Positions 1 to 9,422 of a stretch of DNA of 64,000 nucleotides are shown here, in pieces. The position numbers and the translations under genes were made by a program. The DNA is from G963674685 sp963674685. Its GTDB lineage: Bacteria; Lernaellota; Lernaellaia; JACKCT01. The notes beneath the pieces were generated by a model. The model made no database searches, was not told where the DNA came from, and saw only the letters and a list, made by a program, of their open reading frames with translations. Each line of letters opens with the position of its first letter. Position 1 is the stretch's first letter. The stretch lies in NCBI GenBank assembly GCA_963674685.2, contig CAXXWT010000007.1, forward strand, positions 906,633 through 970,632. The letters are read 5' to 3'.

Positions 1-1572
1 GATTCAATCGACCGGTTTATGAACATGGCTTTCGAGCGTTACCGCGCCCTGGTCTGGCTGACCAACAAGGCGTCCTATCCGGCGGCCTACGCCGAGTTCG
101 TCAAAGGCTATACCTTCGCCCATTACGATGCGGATCGCTTTCGGCAGGCGCAGTCGGGCTTCGAAGTGCTGCGGGATATTGCAGGGGATAAATTCAGCGA
201 CGACGATTTGTTTCGCCTGGGGATGAGCGCCTTTTTCAATCACGACAACAAAACGGCGCATAACATCTTCGCCGACCTGGCTGCTCGCGAGGACTTCGCC
301 ATGGCCGACAAGGCTTTGTACCGCCTGGCCAAGGTGCAGACGCGCATGGGCGACAACGTGGCCAGCCGAAAATCCTTCGTAGCGCTTAGAAAACGATTTC
401 GCAATAGCGGATATTATCACTCTGCACGTTATCAGATCGCTTTGCTCGACCTGGAGGAAAACCAATACGAGAAGGCTTATAAATATTTCAAAGCCCGCAT
501 CGCCCGGCCGTCGGGGGGCCAAAGGGAATACTTGACCTGGCTCGCCGCCTGGACGGCTTTTCGGTCGGGATACCTGAAAAGCTCCCAGCAGCTGTTTTCC
601 AAACTCATCACGGATTTCGGGAAATCCCGCGACGCGGAACGCTACCGCTACTGGCGGGGCGTGATTTATAATGCGCGAAAACAAAAAATGGCCGCCGTCA
701 AGGACTGGCAAATCGTCAATTCCAATCCGAAAACCTATTACGGAATGCTGGCGGCCAAACGGCTGATCGAGCAGGGGGAAAATCCCAAATCGGCTCTGGC
801 GTCGCTTCAGGGTCTGGAAAAGCACGGCGGGACCGTCGCCGCCTTCGATACGGTCAAGGTTTTCGGCGACGACGGAAAACGCTTTTTACTTCTTCAAAAA
901 TTGGGATTGCGCGCGGAGGCTTCGGCGGTGTCCGAACAAATCGCCCAATGCGCGTATGGCGACAATGGCATGAGCCGGCTTCATCACGGCGCGTTGATTC
1001 TCATGCGCGGGGGTCAATACGCCAAAGCCAAGCGGATCGCCTATACCGACGGTTTCTATTCCTATTGCAAGTCCCTTAACGCCCCCATGAGCGAGACATA
1101 CTGGCCCATCATCTATCCTCTGGCGTATCCGGAATTCGTGGACCGCTACGGCGGCGGGCAAAATCTGTCTTTTAGCCTGGTCAACGCCATCATGTATTGC
1201 GAAAGCAATCACAATCCCAAGGCCCTGTCGCCGGCCAACGCCATGGGCCTCATGCAGATGATACCCAAAACCGCCTACGCCGTCGCCGGCGAACTGGGCG
1301 TCGACGATTTCGACATGGGGAAAATGTACGAACCCGAGACCAATATCCGTTTCGGAACTTATTACCTGCGTAAATTAATAGATCGCTTCGGGGGCGTGGA
1401 AGCCTGCGCCGCGGCGTCCTACAACGCGGGACCGGACGTCACGGAAAAGTGGTACCGCTTCAAAAAAGACCTGCCCATCGAATACTTCATCGAGGAAATC
1501 GGCTACAGGGAAACCAACAATTACGTCAAGAAGGTCATGCAGACCAGGCAAATCTACGAGTTGTTGTATTAA
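1..1572 (+). CDS. Lytic murein transglycosylase, SLT family (5' end cut by window edge)
   Basis: Cleaves the glycan strand of peptidoglycan in the periplasm. The C-terminal part, roughly the last 140 residues, is a goose-type/SLT lysozyme fold: a CES segment with the catalytic Glu (codon at 1201), then AMGLMQMIPKTA, the ETNIRFGTYYLRKL helix and ASYNAG. The first ~350 residues are alpha-helical with TPR-like repeats, as in the superhelical ring of Slt70-type enzymes. The frame is open to the left edge with no stop, so the Met codons at 19 and 25 are probably internal and a signal peptide is probably missing. It stands alone on this strand, and the next gene lies 347 bp downstream. Confidence 0.9.
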   Translation, partial: DSIDRFMNMAFERYRALVWLTNKASYPAAYAEFVKGYTFAHYDADRFRQAQSGFEVLRDIAGDKFSDDDLFRLGMSAFFNHDNKTAHNIFADLAAREDFAMADKALYRLAKVQTRMGDNVASRKSFVALRKRFRNSGYYHSARYQIALLDLEENQYEKAYKYFKARIARPSGGQREYLTWLAAWTAFRSGYLKSSQQLFSKLITDFGKSRDAERYRYWRGVIYNARKQKMAAVKDWQIVNSNPKTYYGMLAAKRLIEQGENPKSALASLQGLEKHGGTVAAFDTVKVFGDDGKRFLLLQKLGLRAEASAVSEQIAQCAYGDNGMSRLHHGALILMRGGQYAKAKRIAYTDGFYSYCKSLNAPMSETYWPIIYPLAYPEFVDRYGGGQNLSFSLVNAIMYCESNHNPKALSPANAMGLMQMIPKTAYAVAGELGVDDFDMGKMYEPETNIRFGTYYLRKLIDRFGGVEACAAASYNAGPDVTEKWYRFKKDLPIEYFIEEIGYRETNNYVKKVMQTRQIYELLY

Positions 1573-1919
1573 AGCGCCGCTAAAAAGGATTCGCCGACAT
1601 AGCCGGCATTCCTCGGCGCTTCATGGGTATTTCATAAAAAAATCCCGCCGCGACGATCATGAACTTAATATACGGCCGATCTTGAAGCATCGGCCATGGA
1701 TAGCCGTGTTGATCGAAGGCCGCAATCAGTGAAAAAAATCACACCCGTGAAATATTGAATTTGATTTTGATATTGATTTCTGTTAATTATCCCCGCTACT
1801 GGATCGTAGCAACTTCCAGGAAAGGATTGATCGGTTACTAAAAAAATTTACCTTAAAAAACCGACGCGAGGGCGACCTCGCTTTTTTTATTAGACTTTTC
1901 AAGTCGAGGTGAAAACAAG
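1573..1919. other. Intergenic leader region before the lysine genes
   Basis: No ORF. Just after the transglycosylase stop there is an inverted repeat (8-nt arms 1572-1579 and 1614-1621, with a smaller gccg/cggc pair inside), a plausible but T-poor terminator. The middle is AT-rich without a clear promoter. The 3' end holds an intrinsic-terminator-like hairpin, listed separately. I looked for lysine-riboswitch conserved segments and could not find them. Confidence 0.5.
1866..1888 (+). terminator. Intrinsic terminator or attenuator hairpin upstream of lysAC
   Basis: A perfect 6-bp stem (gcgagg/cctcgc) with a gcga tetraloop is followed by seven T residues. An A-run lies on the 5' side, so it could work in both directions. 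It ends only 31 nt before the lysAC start, so it could attenuate the lysine genes instead of simply ending the upstream transcript. Which of the two is not decidable from sequence. Confidence 0.6.
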
Positions 1920-4520
1920 GTGCATAATCAGCTCCGCTGGATCGTGTTGAAATTCGGAGGCACCAGCGTCTCCAGCAAAAAACGATGGGACAACATCGCC
2001 GGCGTCGTGTCGGAAAGATTGGCTGAAGGGTATAAACCCGTCGTCGTCTGCTCGGCCCTTTCGGGCATCACCAATGAACTGGAGGCGATGCTCGCGAAAT
2101 TGCCCGATCCTTCTTACAAGGAACATCTCAAAAATTTCGAGGACCGCCATCTGGCCCTGGCCTCGGAATTGGACGTGGACCTTGCGGATCATTTGAAAAA
2201 ATCCTTCAATGAGCTGGCGCAATTGGCTCGAGGCGCCGCCCTGGTCGACGAAGTGTCGCCGCGACTGCACGCCAAGGTTGCGGCTTTCGGCGAGCTTCTG
2301 TCTCCCGCCCTGGGCGCGGCGTATTTGAAAAAACTCGGAATTCAGGCCCGGTGGCAGGATGTCCGGGAAGCTCTTGTCGCAAGGGTCGAGGAAAATACGC
2401 TGGAGTCCCAGAACTATCTGTCGGCGAATTGCGATTACGAACCCGACGAGAACGTGCGGAAAATCTTCGACGGAAATCCGAATGAAGTGGTTTTGACGCA
2501 AGGTTTCATCGCACGCAACCGCGCCGGCGAGACGGTCCTGTTGGGGCGGGGCGGTTCGGACACTTCCGCGGCCTATATTGCCGCCATATTAAATGCCGAG
2601 CGCTGCGAAATCTGGACGGATGTTCCTGGCATCTATTCGGCCAATCCCCGCGCGGTGCCCAACGCGCGTTTGCTCAAGCGCCTCAATTACGAGGAAGCGC
2701 AGGAAATATCCGCCATGGGAGCGAAGGTTCTGCACCCGCGTTGCATCGAGCCGCTGATGGACAACAATATTCCGCTTCACATCCGATGCACGCAACGGCC
2801 CAAGATGATCGGCACCATCATCGGCGAGGAGCAGACGCGGGCGCTGTCCCAGGTGAAAGCCATCGTTTCCAAAGAAAAGATTACGGTCATCTCTTTGGAA
2901 TCACGGGCCATGTGGAAGGAAAGCGGTTTTCTCGCCAAAGTCTTCGCCTCATTTGCCAAACACGGCGTTTCCGTGGACCTGGTTTCCACTTCGGAAACCA
3001 ATGTCTCGGTTACGCTGGACGACCTGGATGGGGCTTTTCACGATCAGGTCATCGAAAACCTGGTGAACGATCTGAGCCGTTTCGGCAAAGTACGAAAGAA
3101 AAATTCTTGCGCGTCCATCAGCCTGGTCGGAAGCAGCATCCGCAAGGTTCTTCACGAACTGGGAGACATCCTCGGCGTTTTCGAGGAAGCCGGGATGCAG
3201 ATGGTGACCTACGCGGCCAATGATTTAAACATGTCTTTCGTCGTCAATGAAAGTCAGGTCGCCCGCCTGGTGGACCATTTGCATCAGTTGCTTTTCGAGC
3301 ATCACCGAAGCGACGCCGTGCTGGGCAGGACGTGGAGCGAGGTTTTCGACAAGAATTCCGCCGTGGGATACACCGAGGACATCGTCTGGTGGAAGGAGCG
3401 CCGGGAAGATTTGCTGGCCCTGGCCGCCGATAAAACGCCTTTGTACGTATACAACGAGGAAACCCTCGAAGAGGCGGTGCAGGAACTCAAGAAAATCAAG
3501 TCGGTGGATCGGATTTTCTACTCGATGAAGGCCAATTCCTATCCGGGCATCCTGCGGCTTTTCGAACAGGCCGGTCTGGGATTCGAATGCGTGTCGCCGG
3601 GAGAAGTCGCGCATTTATTTGAGACGCTTCCCGGGCTCGATCCGAAGCGCGTGATATTTACACCGAACTTCGCTCCGGCTTCGGAATACGAGTACGGTTT
3701 TGAAAAGGGCGTTCGCACTACGCTGGACAACGTGTTCCCCCTGGAAGCCTGGCCGGAAATTTTCCGGGGCCGCGAAATCATGGTGCGCATCGATCCCGGC
3801 AAAGGCAGGGGGCATCATGATTTCGTCAAAACCGCCGGAAGCCACTCCAAATTCGGCGTGACGTACGATCAGTATGACCGTCTCAAGAAGCTGGCGAAAA
3901 AATACGACGTGCACATCGTCGGTCTGCACGCGCATTCGGGAAGCGGTATTCTTACGCCGGACAACTGGCGGGACGTGGCGAAAGTCCTGGCCGCGCTGGC
4001 CGACGATCTTCCCGAAGTACAGGTTCTGGATCTCGGCGGCGGCCTGGGAGTCGTGGAAAAACCCGGGCAGATCGCGCTGGACCTGAAAAAAGTGGATAAA
4101 AATCTGCGGGAAGTGCGCGATGCTTATCCGCGCCTGAATCTCTGGCTGGAGCCGGGTCGATTTCTCGTGGCCCAGGCTGGAGTTTTGCTGGCCAAAGTCA
4201 CGCAGCTCAAACAAAAAGAAAATTACACATACGTGGGCGTGGATACGGGCATGAACAGCCTGATTCGGCCGGCCCTGTACGGAGCCTATCACGACATCAT
4301 CAATCTCACGGGATATCAGACACGTAAAAAAGTTCCCGTGAACGTGGTCGGACCGATTTGCGAATCGGGAGACGTGCTGGGACACGACCGGCGCATCGCC
4401 GCGCCGAAGACCGGCGATGTTCTTCTGATCGCCACCGTGGGCGCATACGGCCGGGCCATGAGTTCCCATTACAATATGCGCCCGCCCGCCGAGGAGGCGA
4501 TTTTGCCGAAAAGGGCTTAA
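1920..4520 (+). CDS. lysAC: Bifunctional aspartate kinase / diaminopimelate decarboxylase
   Basis: Fuses the first enzyme (aspartate to aspartyl phosphate) and the last (meso-DAP to lysine) of the lysine pathway. Residues 8-290 are an amino-acid kinase domain opening with KFGGTSV (11-17). About 310-460 hold paired ACT-type regulatory segments. About 490-866 are a fold-III PLP decarboxylase with YSMKAN (PLP Lys537), HSGSG, DLGGGLG, EPGRFLV and CESGD motifs. At 866 residues it matches the known fused family, found for example in Xanthomonas. The start is GTG, supported by gaggtg eight bases upstream. dapA follows 135 bp downstream on the same strand. ACT domains suggest feedback control by lysine, and a hairpin in the leader may add transcriptional control. 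Confidence 0.93.
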   Translation: MHNQLRWIVLKFGGTSVSSKKRWDNIAGVVSERLAEGYKPVVVCSALSGITNELEAMLAKLPDPSYKEHLKNFEDRHLALASELDVDLADHLKKSFNELAQLARGAALVDEVSPRLHAKVAAFGELLSPALGAAYLKKLGIQARWQDVREALVARVEENTLESQNYLSANCDYEPDENVRKIFDGNPNEVVLTQGFIARNRAGETVLLGRGGSDTSAAYIAAILNAERCEIWTDVPGIYSANPRAVPNARLLKRLNYEEAQEISAMGAKVLHPRCIEPLMDNNIPLHIRCTQRPKMIGTIIGEEQTRALSQVKAIVSKEKITVISLESRAMWKESGFLAKVFASFAKHGVSVDLVSTSETNVSVTLDDLDGAFHDQVIENLVNDLSRFGKVRKKNSCASISLVGSSIRKVLHELGDILGVFEEAGMQMVTYAANDLNMSFVVNESQVARLVDHLHQLLFEHHRSDAVLGRTWSEVFDKNSAVGYTEDIVWWKERREDLLALAADKTPLYVYNEETLEEAVQELKKIKSVDRIFYSMKANSYPGILRLFEQAGLGFECVSPGEVAHLFETLPGLDPKRVIFTPNFAPASEYEYGFEKGVRTTLDNVFPLEAWPEIFRGREIMVRIDPGKGRGHHDFVKTAGSHSKFGVTYDQYDRLKKLAKKYDVHIVGLHAHSGSGILTPDNWRDVAKVLAALADDLPEVQVLDLGGGLGVVEKPGQIALDLKKVDKNLREVRDAYPRLNLWLEPGRFLVAQAGVLLAKVTQLKQKENYTYVGVDTGMNSLIRPALYGAYHDIINLTGYQTRKKVPVNVVGPICESGDVLGHDRRIAAPKTGDVLLIATVGAYGRAMSSHYNMRPPAEEAILPKRA

Positions 4521-4655
4521 CGATATCTTGCAATTGCGGCGCGCATGCTTTTTTATGTGAACGCCTATTGGAGGATAACTCAAAATATAATATTGCCTCC
4601 GGCCGACGGCATTTGATCGCGGCCGGATTCAACAGCCGACGCCACGGGGAAAGTT

Positions 4656-5537
4656 ATGACGCACAAGGATTTCAAGGGATGCATGACAGCCATCGTCACC
4701 CCGTTTACCGAAAACGGTGTGGATTACGACGCTCTGAAAAAACTGGTCCGCGAGCAGATCGACGCGGGGATCGACGGACTCGTGCCCTGCGGCAGCACCG
4801 GCGAGGCGGCGACGCTCAACGACGAAGAGCGCCGGGCCGTAGTGCGGGCCGTGGTCGAAGCCGCGGGCGGAGCCGTTCCCGTGATTGCCGGGACCGGAAC
4901 GAACTGCACCGCCACATCCATAGCCCGCAGCCTGGAAGCGCAGGAAGACGGCGCCGACGCGGTCATGCTGGCCGCCCCGTATTACAACAAGCCGACGCAA
5001 GGCGGCATGATCGCGCACTTCACCGCCGTCGCAAAGGCCGTGGATGCGCCGGTCATTCTCTACAATGTTCCCGGACGGACCGCTTCGTCCATCGCGACGG
5101 ATACGGTTTTGAAACTGGCCGAGGTCGACAACATTATCGGCATCAAGGAGGCATCCGGCGACGTGGGCAACAGCGTGTCCATTCTCAAGGCCCGGCCGGA
5201 TTTCACGGTTCTTTCCGGGGAAGATTTCCTCTATCTGCCGCTTCTGTCCGTGGGGGCAAGCGGATTGATTTCCGTGGCCTCGAATGTCATGCCCGCTACG
5301 ATGGCTTCGATTTACGACGCCTGGACCGAAGGCCGCGCAGGCGACGCCAGGGAAAATTTTTACAAGATGTGGCCTGTTTTTCAGTCCATGTTTTTCGAGA
5401 CCAATCCGATTCCCGTCAAAGCCGCTCTCGGCCTGCAGGGCAAGATCGATTCGTTGATGAGACTGCCCCTGACGCCCATGACGCCCGCCAACCTCGAAAG
5501 ACTTAAAAAAGTCCTGGAGCAGGCGAAAGCCATTTAA
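4656..5537 (+). CDS. dapA: 4-hydroxy-tetrahydrodipicolinate synthase
   Basis: Condenses pyruvate with aspartate semialdehyde in lysine/DAP synthesis, in the cytoplasm. It is a 293-residue TIM barrel of normal length. The substrate loop CGSTGEAATL (45-54), the proton-relay Tyr136 in LYNVPGR and the Schiff-base Lys164 in GIKEASGD are all present. The ATG is preceded by ggggaaag. It lies directly downstream of the fused lysAC and probably shares its transcript; dapL, the next specialised enzyme of this route, is at 40.4 kb on the other strand. No dapB is visible in the window. N-acetylneuraminate lyase is the main alternative in this superfamily but is unlikely in this context. Confidence 0.93.
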   Translation: MTHKDFKGCMTAIVTPFTENGVDYDALKKLVREQIDAGIDGLVPCGSTGEAATLNDEERRAVVRAVVEAAGGAVPVIAGTGTNCTATSIARSLEAQEDGADAVMLAAPYYNKPTQGGMIAHFTAVAKAVDAPVILYNVPGRTASSIATDTVLKLAEVDNIIGIKEASGDVGNSVSILKARPDFTVLSGEDFLYLPLLSVGASGLISVASNVMPATMASIYDAWTEGRAGDARENFYKMWPVFQSMFFETNPIPVKAALGLQGKIDSLMRLPLTPMTPANLERLKKVLEQAKAI

Positions 5538-5823
5538 GGCTTCGGCCCCGCAGACGTGCGTGGCGAAAGGTGCATGGCTTCTGCCCTGCAAACGTGTGTG
5601 GCTTTCTTCTGAGCCGCGCACGACAGATTCGCCTGAAGCGTCAGCGAAGGCGAATGAGTAAGCGGGTTGATATCGGCCCTGCAAATCCGTGTAGCACAAC
5701 GCTGTTATTTGGTCGTAATCGACGTGATTGCGAAACATTCCTTACACACTCGAGGGCGAGTGTGCCACACATGACGTGCCCGGACGAAAGGTGCATGGCT
5801 TCGGCCCTGCAATCGTGCGTGGC
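5538..5823. repeat. Imperfect interspersed repeats after dapA
   Basis: A unit reading roughly ggcttcggccctgcaa, then cgtgcgtggc, gaaaggtgcat, recurs in this stretch. The two best copies are 5565-5602 and 5786-5823; a partial copy is at 5538-5564 and a degenerate one at 5671-5697. Between them lies a single arm of the palindromic repeat family (5611-5668). There is no coding potential. Confidence 0.6.
5611..5668 (+). repeat. Palindromic repeat family, solo arm (copy 1)
   Basis: This 58-nt arm starts gagccgcg and continues with cgtcagcgaaggcgaatgag before an agcgggtt end. It matches the reverse complement of the left arm of the complete copy at 44267-44416, especially over the first 8 nt and the central 20 nt. 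Only one arm is present here. Confidence 0.6.
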
Positions 5824-5848
5824 GAAAGCCGCTGTGAGGCTGTACAAA

Positions 5849-5907
5849 GCCCGTCAGGGCGGCACATGATTAACCCTGGTTTCTGGTAGTGCGCCACCCT
5901 GACCGGC
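5849..5907. repeat. Imperfect inverted repeat (MITE-like hairpin)
   Basis: The arms 5849-5865 (gcccgtcagggcggcac) and 5889-5907 (its imperfect reverse complement) flank a 23-nt spacer. The stretch from here to 6101 otherwise contains only a short gctcaa/ttgagc hairpin near 5979-5994 and the ribosome-binding region of the next gene. Confidence 0.5.
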
Positions 5908-6101
5908 TCAAATAAATCATATCAATCGTTCTTTACCCGGCGCTCACGCAGCGCGCTAATATTTTGCCGTCCTTCGGGCTCAATTTTATTGAGCGCTCAT
6001 TGGGGATCGCCCATACATGAACGCCTGTTCCCGCTGCATTGCGCCGGACTCCAATGTGCGATTAATATCGAAATAACCGCAAGGCGGCTTCAAAGGAGAT
6101 T

Positions 6102-6578
6102 ATGGCAAGGCCGACCGACATCATCACTACGCTGGAACAATCGCTCAAATCCGTGCGAAAGGGCAGGGTCTTTCGGCGGATGCGCGTATTTATCGAATGG
6201 CCGAAAATCGTGGGGGAAGCCAACGCGAAAAACACGCGACCCGTGAGCCTGCGCTACGGGGTGCTGATGATCAAAAGCGATAATCCCGCCTGGACCGACA
6301 GGCTGAAGTACATGGAAGAGGAGTTGATCGCGAAAATCGCGGAATGCATCGGCGCCGGGCATGTCAGGGAAATTCGTTTCGTCACCGGGCAACTCGATAC
6401 CGGGCGCAAAGCGGCGAAACCCGCGCCCCTGCCGCCGCCGTCGGATACGCGGGCCATCGAAAAGGCCCTGGCCGAGGCGTCGATTCAGGATAAGGACGAG
6501 TTGAAAGACGATTTGAGGCAGCTTCTGACCACGCTGCAATCCCGCAACGAACGCCGCAAAGCCAAGGCGAAAAAATGA
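6102..6578 (+). CDS. DUF721 / DciA-like protein
   Basis: A 158-residue protein. Residues ~8-110 follow the DUF721 pattern: a W-x-IVGE segment (EWPKIVGEANAKNTRPV), a short hydrophobic strand (GVLMIKSDNPAWTDRL), and a closing IREIRFVTG-like strand. In most bacteria without DnaC or DnaI, the DUF721 protein DciA loads the replicative helicase DnaB. The tail (residues ~115-158) is charged and Pro/Ala-rich and ends in a Lys-rich stretch. The start has AAGGAG about 6 nt upstream. The stop overlaps the next gene's ATG by 4 nt, so translation is probably coupled, although the partner is a membrane protein with no obvious link to replication. Confidence 0.75.
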   Translation: MARPTDIITTLEQSLKSVRKGRVFRRMRVFIEWPKIVGEANAKNTRPVSLRYGVLMIKSDNPAWTDRLKYMEEELIAKIAECIGAGHVREIRFVTGQLDTGRKAAKPAPLPPPSDTRAIEKALAEASIQDKDELKDDLRQLLTTLQSRNERRKAKAKK

Positions 6579-8260
6579 ACAAGACCGAGCGGTCGCGGTT
6601 GCATTATCTATGGCTTATCTACCTGCTGATCGCCCTGGCGGCCGTCGCGGCGCACAAAGACGCGGCGCACAGTTATTTCCAGTCCGAGATCGACCTCATT
6701 CGCGCCAACGCCGCCAGGACCCTGGCCGAATGGGCGCCGGATTTTTCCGATACGGCTCTGATGCTCAATGCCCGGGCTCTGGCGTCGGGCGAGACCTTCA
6801 TGCCCGGCACCTGGCTTTATCACGGCCTGGTGATGAAAATCGTCGGCCCCGAGCCGTCCTGGCATTTTGTGGCGGCGCTTTTCGTGCACATCATGGCCGC
6901 CTGGTCCGCGGCGGCGTTCGCCAAGGCCCTTTACGGACGCACGGCGGCGGCCTGGGCGGGACTGCTTTTCGCCGTGCATCCGGCGCTGGCGGGAATGGCG
7001 CCCGGCTTCGCCAACGGACCGGCGATGCTGGCGGTTTTCTGGGTCACGCAGGCCTCGCTGCGTTATTTGCGTTTCATGGAAAGCGGCGGGATGGGTCAGC
7101 TTATCGCCGCGATGCTGTGCACGTTTCTGGCCGTGTCCACCGACGGCGTCGGCGTGTTTTCCATTATGATGATCGCGTGCCTGGAGTTGTTTTACAGATC
7201 CCGCGGCTTGGAATCGACATTGTTAAGCCGCCTTTTTTCCGTATTGGCGGTTGCGGCCAGCGCACTTTTGTTTTACAGCGCGCTTCGGGTCATCGGCGTT
7301 TCCGTCGCCGCCGAGCAGTTTAAGAGTCTGCGCCACGCCGGCGAACTGCTGCGCGCGATGGCGCTGGGGCTAAAGGCCATGAGCATTCCTTCGGGGTCGC
7401 CGGGCGTCGTTTCGATCGCGGCGGTTGTCATTTCACTGGCCTTGCTTCTGGCCGGGGCTTACGTGAATCTGTCGGATTTTCCCCGCCTGGCGCCGCTCCT
7501 GGCGTTCGTTCCGGCGATACTGATGTCCATTCCGTACCTGAGCGATCCGGCGTATCCCGCCCCGGATACCGCGGTGGCTTATTTGTGCCCCGCGCTATGC
7601 TTTTGCCTCGTCGCGGGCGATCTGCTTTCCCGGATAAAAAACCGGTACGTGCTCGTGGCCGCGCTGACGTTTCTGGCGACCTATTTCAGCTTGCAGACTA
7701 TTGATCGCGCGCAGCTTGCCGTGGCGCGGGGAAAGCAGGTGCGCATGGTGGGCGACGAGATCGAGAAAGTTTACGAAGCGCTGCCCGGCGAATCGGACAT
7801 ATACCTGATCGACGACGGCCTCGACACGATGTCGCTGCTTGTGGGGCATCTGGATTTTGTTTACCGCTACGGGCTGACGCATCAGACGCGGTTTTCCTTC
7901 GTGCAGGGCGGCTTTTTGTTTTGCGGCGACGCCCGTTCGCCGGTGGGCAGGATCAACCACGTCATGCGCCTGGAAATCAACCGGGCCATGAGCCTGGTGG
8001 GTTGGAACGCCACGCACGAAGGCTTGTTCATCCTGACGCCGGTCATTAAAGAGAAAATACGCGAGGCCGAAAAACTGATGGATGAAACCGGCTATCGGAT
8101 CGAGCCCCTGTCTCTGGGCGGCGAAGGCGCCGTCAAAGCCTGGGATCCGGCGCCGGGCCCGGAACTGATCCCTCCCGACCGCCGCGATTACCACTGGTTC
8201 ATGGAAGCGCCCATCTTCCGCCTGCACCCCGTCGTCGGCAGGAAGGCGCTGAATTATTGA
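6575..8260 (+). CDS. Polytopic membrane protein, GT-C-like, function unknown
   Basis: A 561-residue protein with about ten hydrophobic helices between residues 10 and 375 and a soluble C-terminal domain of ~180 residues. The layout (short N-tail, first helix, long periplasmic loop with a W-A-P-D-F-S-D-T-A segment, helix bundle, C-terminal soluble part) resembles GT-C glycosyltransferases such as the TMTC/PMT type, but I see no convincing catalytic Asp-Glu pair, so a transferase role is not assured. It starts at an ATGA overlap with the DciA-like gene and ends tail-to-tail with the fic gene, overlapping it by 7 nt. Confidence 0.65.
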   Translation: MNKTERSRLHYLWLIYLLIALAAVAAHKDAAHSYFQSEIDLIRANAARTLAEWAPDFSDTALMLNARALASGETFMPGTWLYHGLVMKIVGPEPSWHFVAALFVHIMAAWSAAAFAKALYGRTAAAWAGLLFAVHPALAGMAPGFANGPAMLAVFWVTQASLRYLRFMESGGMGQLIAAMLCTFLAVSTDGVGVFSIMMIACLELFYRSRGLESTLLSRLFSVLAVAASALLFYSALRVIGVSVAAEQFKSLRHAGELLRAMALGLKAMSIPSGSPGVVSIAAVVISLALLLAGAYVNLSDFPRLAPLLAFVPAILMSIPYLSDPAYPAPDTAVAYLCPALCFCLVAGDLLSRIKNRYVLVAALTFLATYFSLQTIDRAQLAVARGKQVRMVGDEIEKVYEALPGESDIYLIDDGLDTMSLLVGHLDFVYRYGLTHQTRFSFVQGGFLFCGDARSPVGRINHVMRLEINRAMSLVGWNATHEGLFILTPVIKEKIREAEKLMDETGYRIEPLSLGGEGAVKAWDPAPGPELIPPDRRDYHWFMEAPIFRLHPVVGRKALNY

Positions 8261-9417
8261 GCTGCTTTAATGGGAAGGAAAGATAAAATGGCGTTTTTAT
8301 TCGCCCTGATCTCGTCGCGTTCCTTAATCAATAATTTCATGTCCTGCAAAATCTTGATGTCTCGTGAAATTGTTTTTTGGGCCTTGCCGTGATAGGCGAC
8401 CCCAACGCGCACGCTGATCTCGCCGATTTTCGAAATCGGCGCCGGTTTATTCATTCGCGATAAATCCAGGATGAGATGCCGTCGTCTGATGTCGGCCGCG
8501 CCGTTTTTATCCTTGAACGTTTCATGCACGAAGTTTCGCCATGTCACATCCCACTGCTGATCCCGGATCAAATCGAGTTGTTTGTGCAATCCGTCCAAAA
8601 AGCCTTGTACGGAATATTGAATGAAGGGGATAACGTCGCCGCCGGAAGCGCTGGAGCGGTTAAGTTGACGATAATATTCCGACCTTGTTTGGTTGTAGTG
8701 ATTGCTCAGCAAGTGGGCGGCGGGGCCGGGGATGCCGGAGTTCAGTAATATCTGGAACTCGATGAGGCGGGCCGTCCTTCCGTTCCCGTCGCCGAAGGGA
8801 TGTATCCAGGCGATGTACAGGTGGGCGAGAAGCGCTTTGATGATGGCGTAAATGATCTTGACATCCACGGGCGCGCTTGCGAAAGGCTCCCCGTTAAGCC
8901 ACAGGCAGAGTTTATCCAAAAGCCCGGCGCAATCCCGGGGCGGCGCGCCTTTATAACGACCCACGACAATATTCCAAGTGCGGATTTCGCCGGGAACGAT
9001 TCCTTCTTCCATATCAAGGCCACGCAGAACCATGCGATTGAGTGCCTTTATTTGCTCCGGGCAAAATTCCGTCAAAACATGGTTGGCGACGTATTCCGTG
9101 ATTTCATTGCTCGCATCGATAATATTCATAACTTCTTTTTGCAAATATTCTTTTGAGGGAGGAAATGTTTGTCCCCCGCGCCTGTGTTGTATGACTTCAT
9201 CTTCCGAAAGAGTGTTGCCCTCGATCGCGGCGGAAGCCAGACTCCCCTTGATCAGATATATTTCATTCAATTCCTTTGCCGTGCCGGGTCTTAACGGAAC
9301 TCCGGCGATATGCTCGCATTTGGACTTGCACTCTCCGAGCATGATCCAAAGCTCCGCCGGCGCGCGCGAAAAATCTATTGAAAACTTCAGCCACGGATGC
9401 GTCTTTTTATATTTCAT
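8254..9417 (-). CDS. Fic-domain protein (probable AMPylase) with C-terminal HTH-like region
   Basis: Fic enzymes usually transfer AMP from ATP to a target hydroxyl. The core motif HPFGDGNGRTAR (catalytic His206) is complete. A class II autoinhibitory motif, SAAIEGN (62-68, with the Arg-blocking Glu66), lies N-terminal to the Fic core, so the enzyme is expected to be held inactive until that helix moves. Residues ~310-380 look like a winged-helix segment (ISKIGEISVRVGVAYHGKAQ). Length (387) fits the common chromosomal Fic family. Base composition is lower in GC than the flanks, suggesting transfer. Phased repeats in front of the gene may be its operator. Confidence 0.9.
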   Translation of the reverse strand: MKYKKTHPWLKFSIDFSRAPAELWIMLGECKSKCEHIAGVPLRPGTAKELNEIYLIKGSLASAAIEGNTLSEDEVIQHRRGGQTFPPSKEYLQKEVMNIIDASNEITEYVANHVLTEFCPEQIKALNRMVLRGLDMEEGIVPGEIRTWNIVVGRYKGAPPRDCAGLLDKLCLWLNGEPFASAPVDVKIIYAIIKALLAHLYIAWIHPFGDGNGRTARLIEFQILLNSGIPGPAAHLLSNHYNQTRSEYYRQLNRSSASGGDVIPFIQYSVQGFLDGLHKQLDLIRDQQWDVTWRNFVHETFKDKNGAADIRRRHLILDLSRMNKPAPISKIGEISVRVGVAYHGKAQKTISRDIKILQDMKLLIKERDEIRANKNAILSFLPIKAAQ

Positions 9418-9422
9418 CGATA

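Noticed and set aside
1573..1919. Lysine riboswitch upstream of lysAC
   Set aside because: I could not find the conserved lysine-riboswitch segments; only a terminator hairpin is visible. An Infernal search against the Rfam lysine model would decide.
3615..4583. Long minus-strand ORF (322 codons) over lysAC
   Set aside because: Antisense shadow of a clear enzyme gene, with low-complexity translation and no motif.
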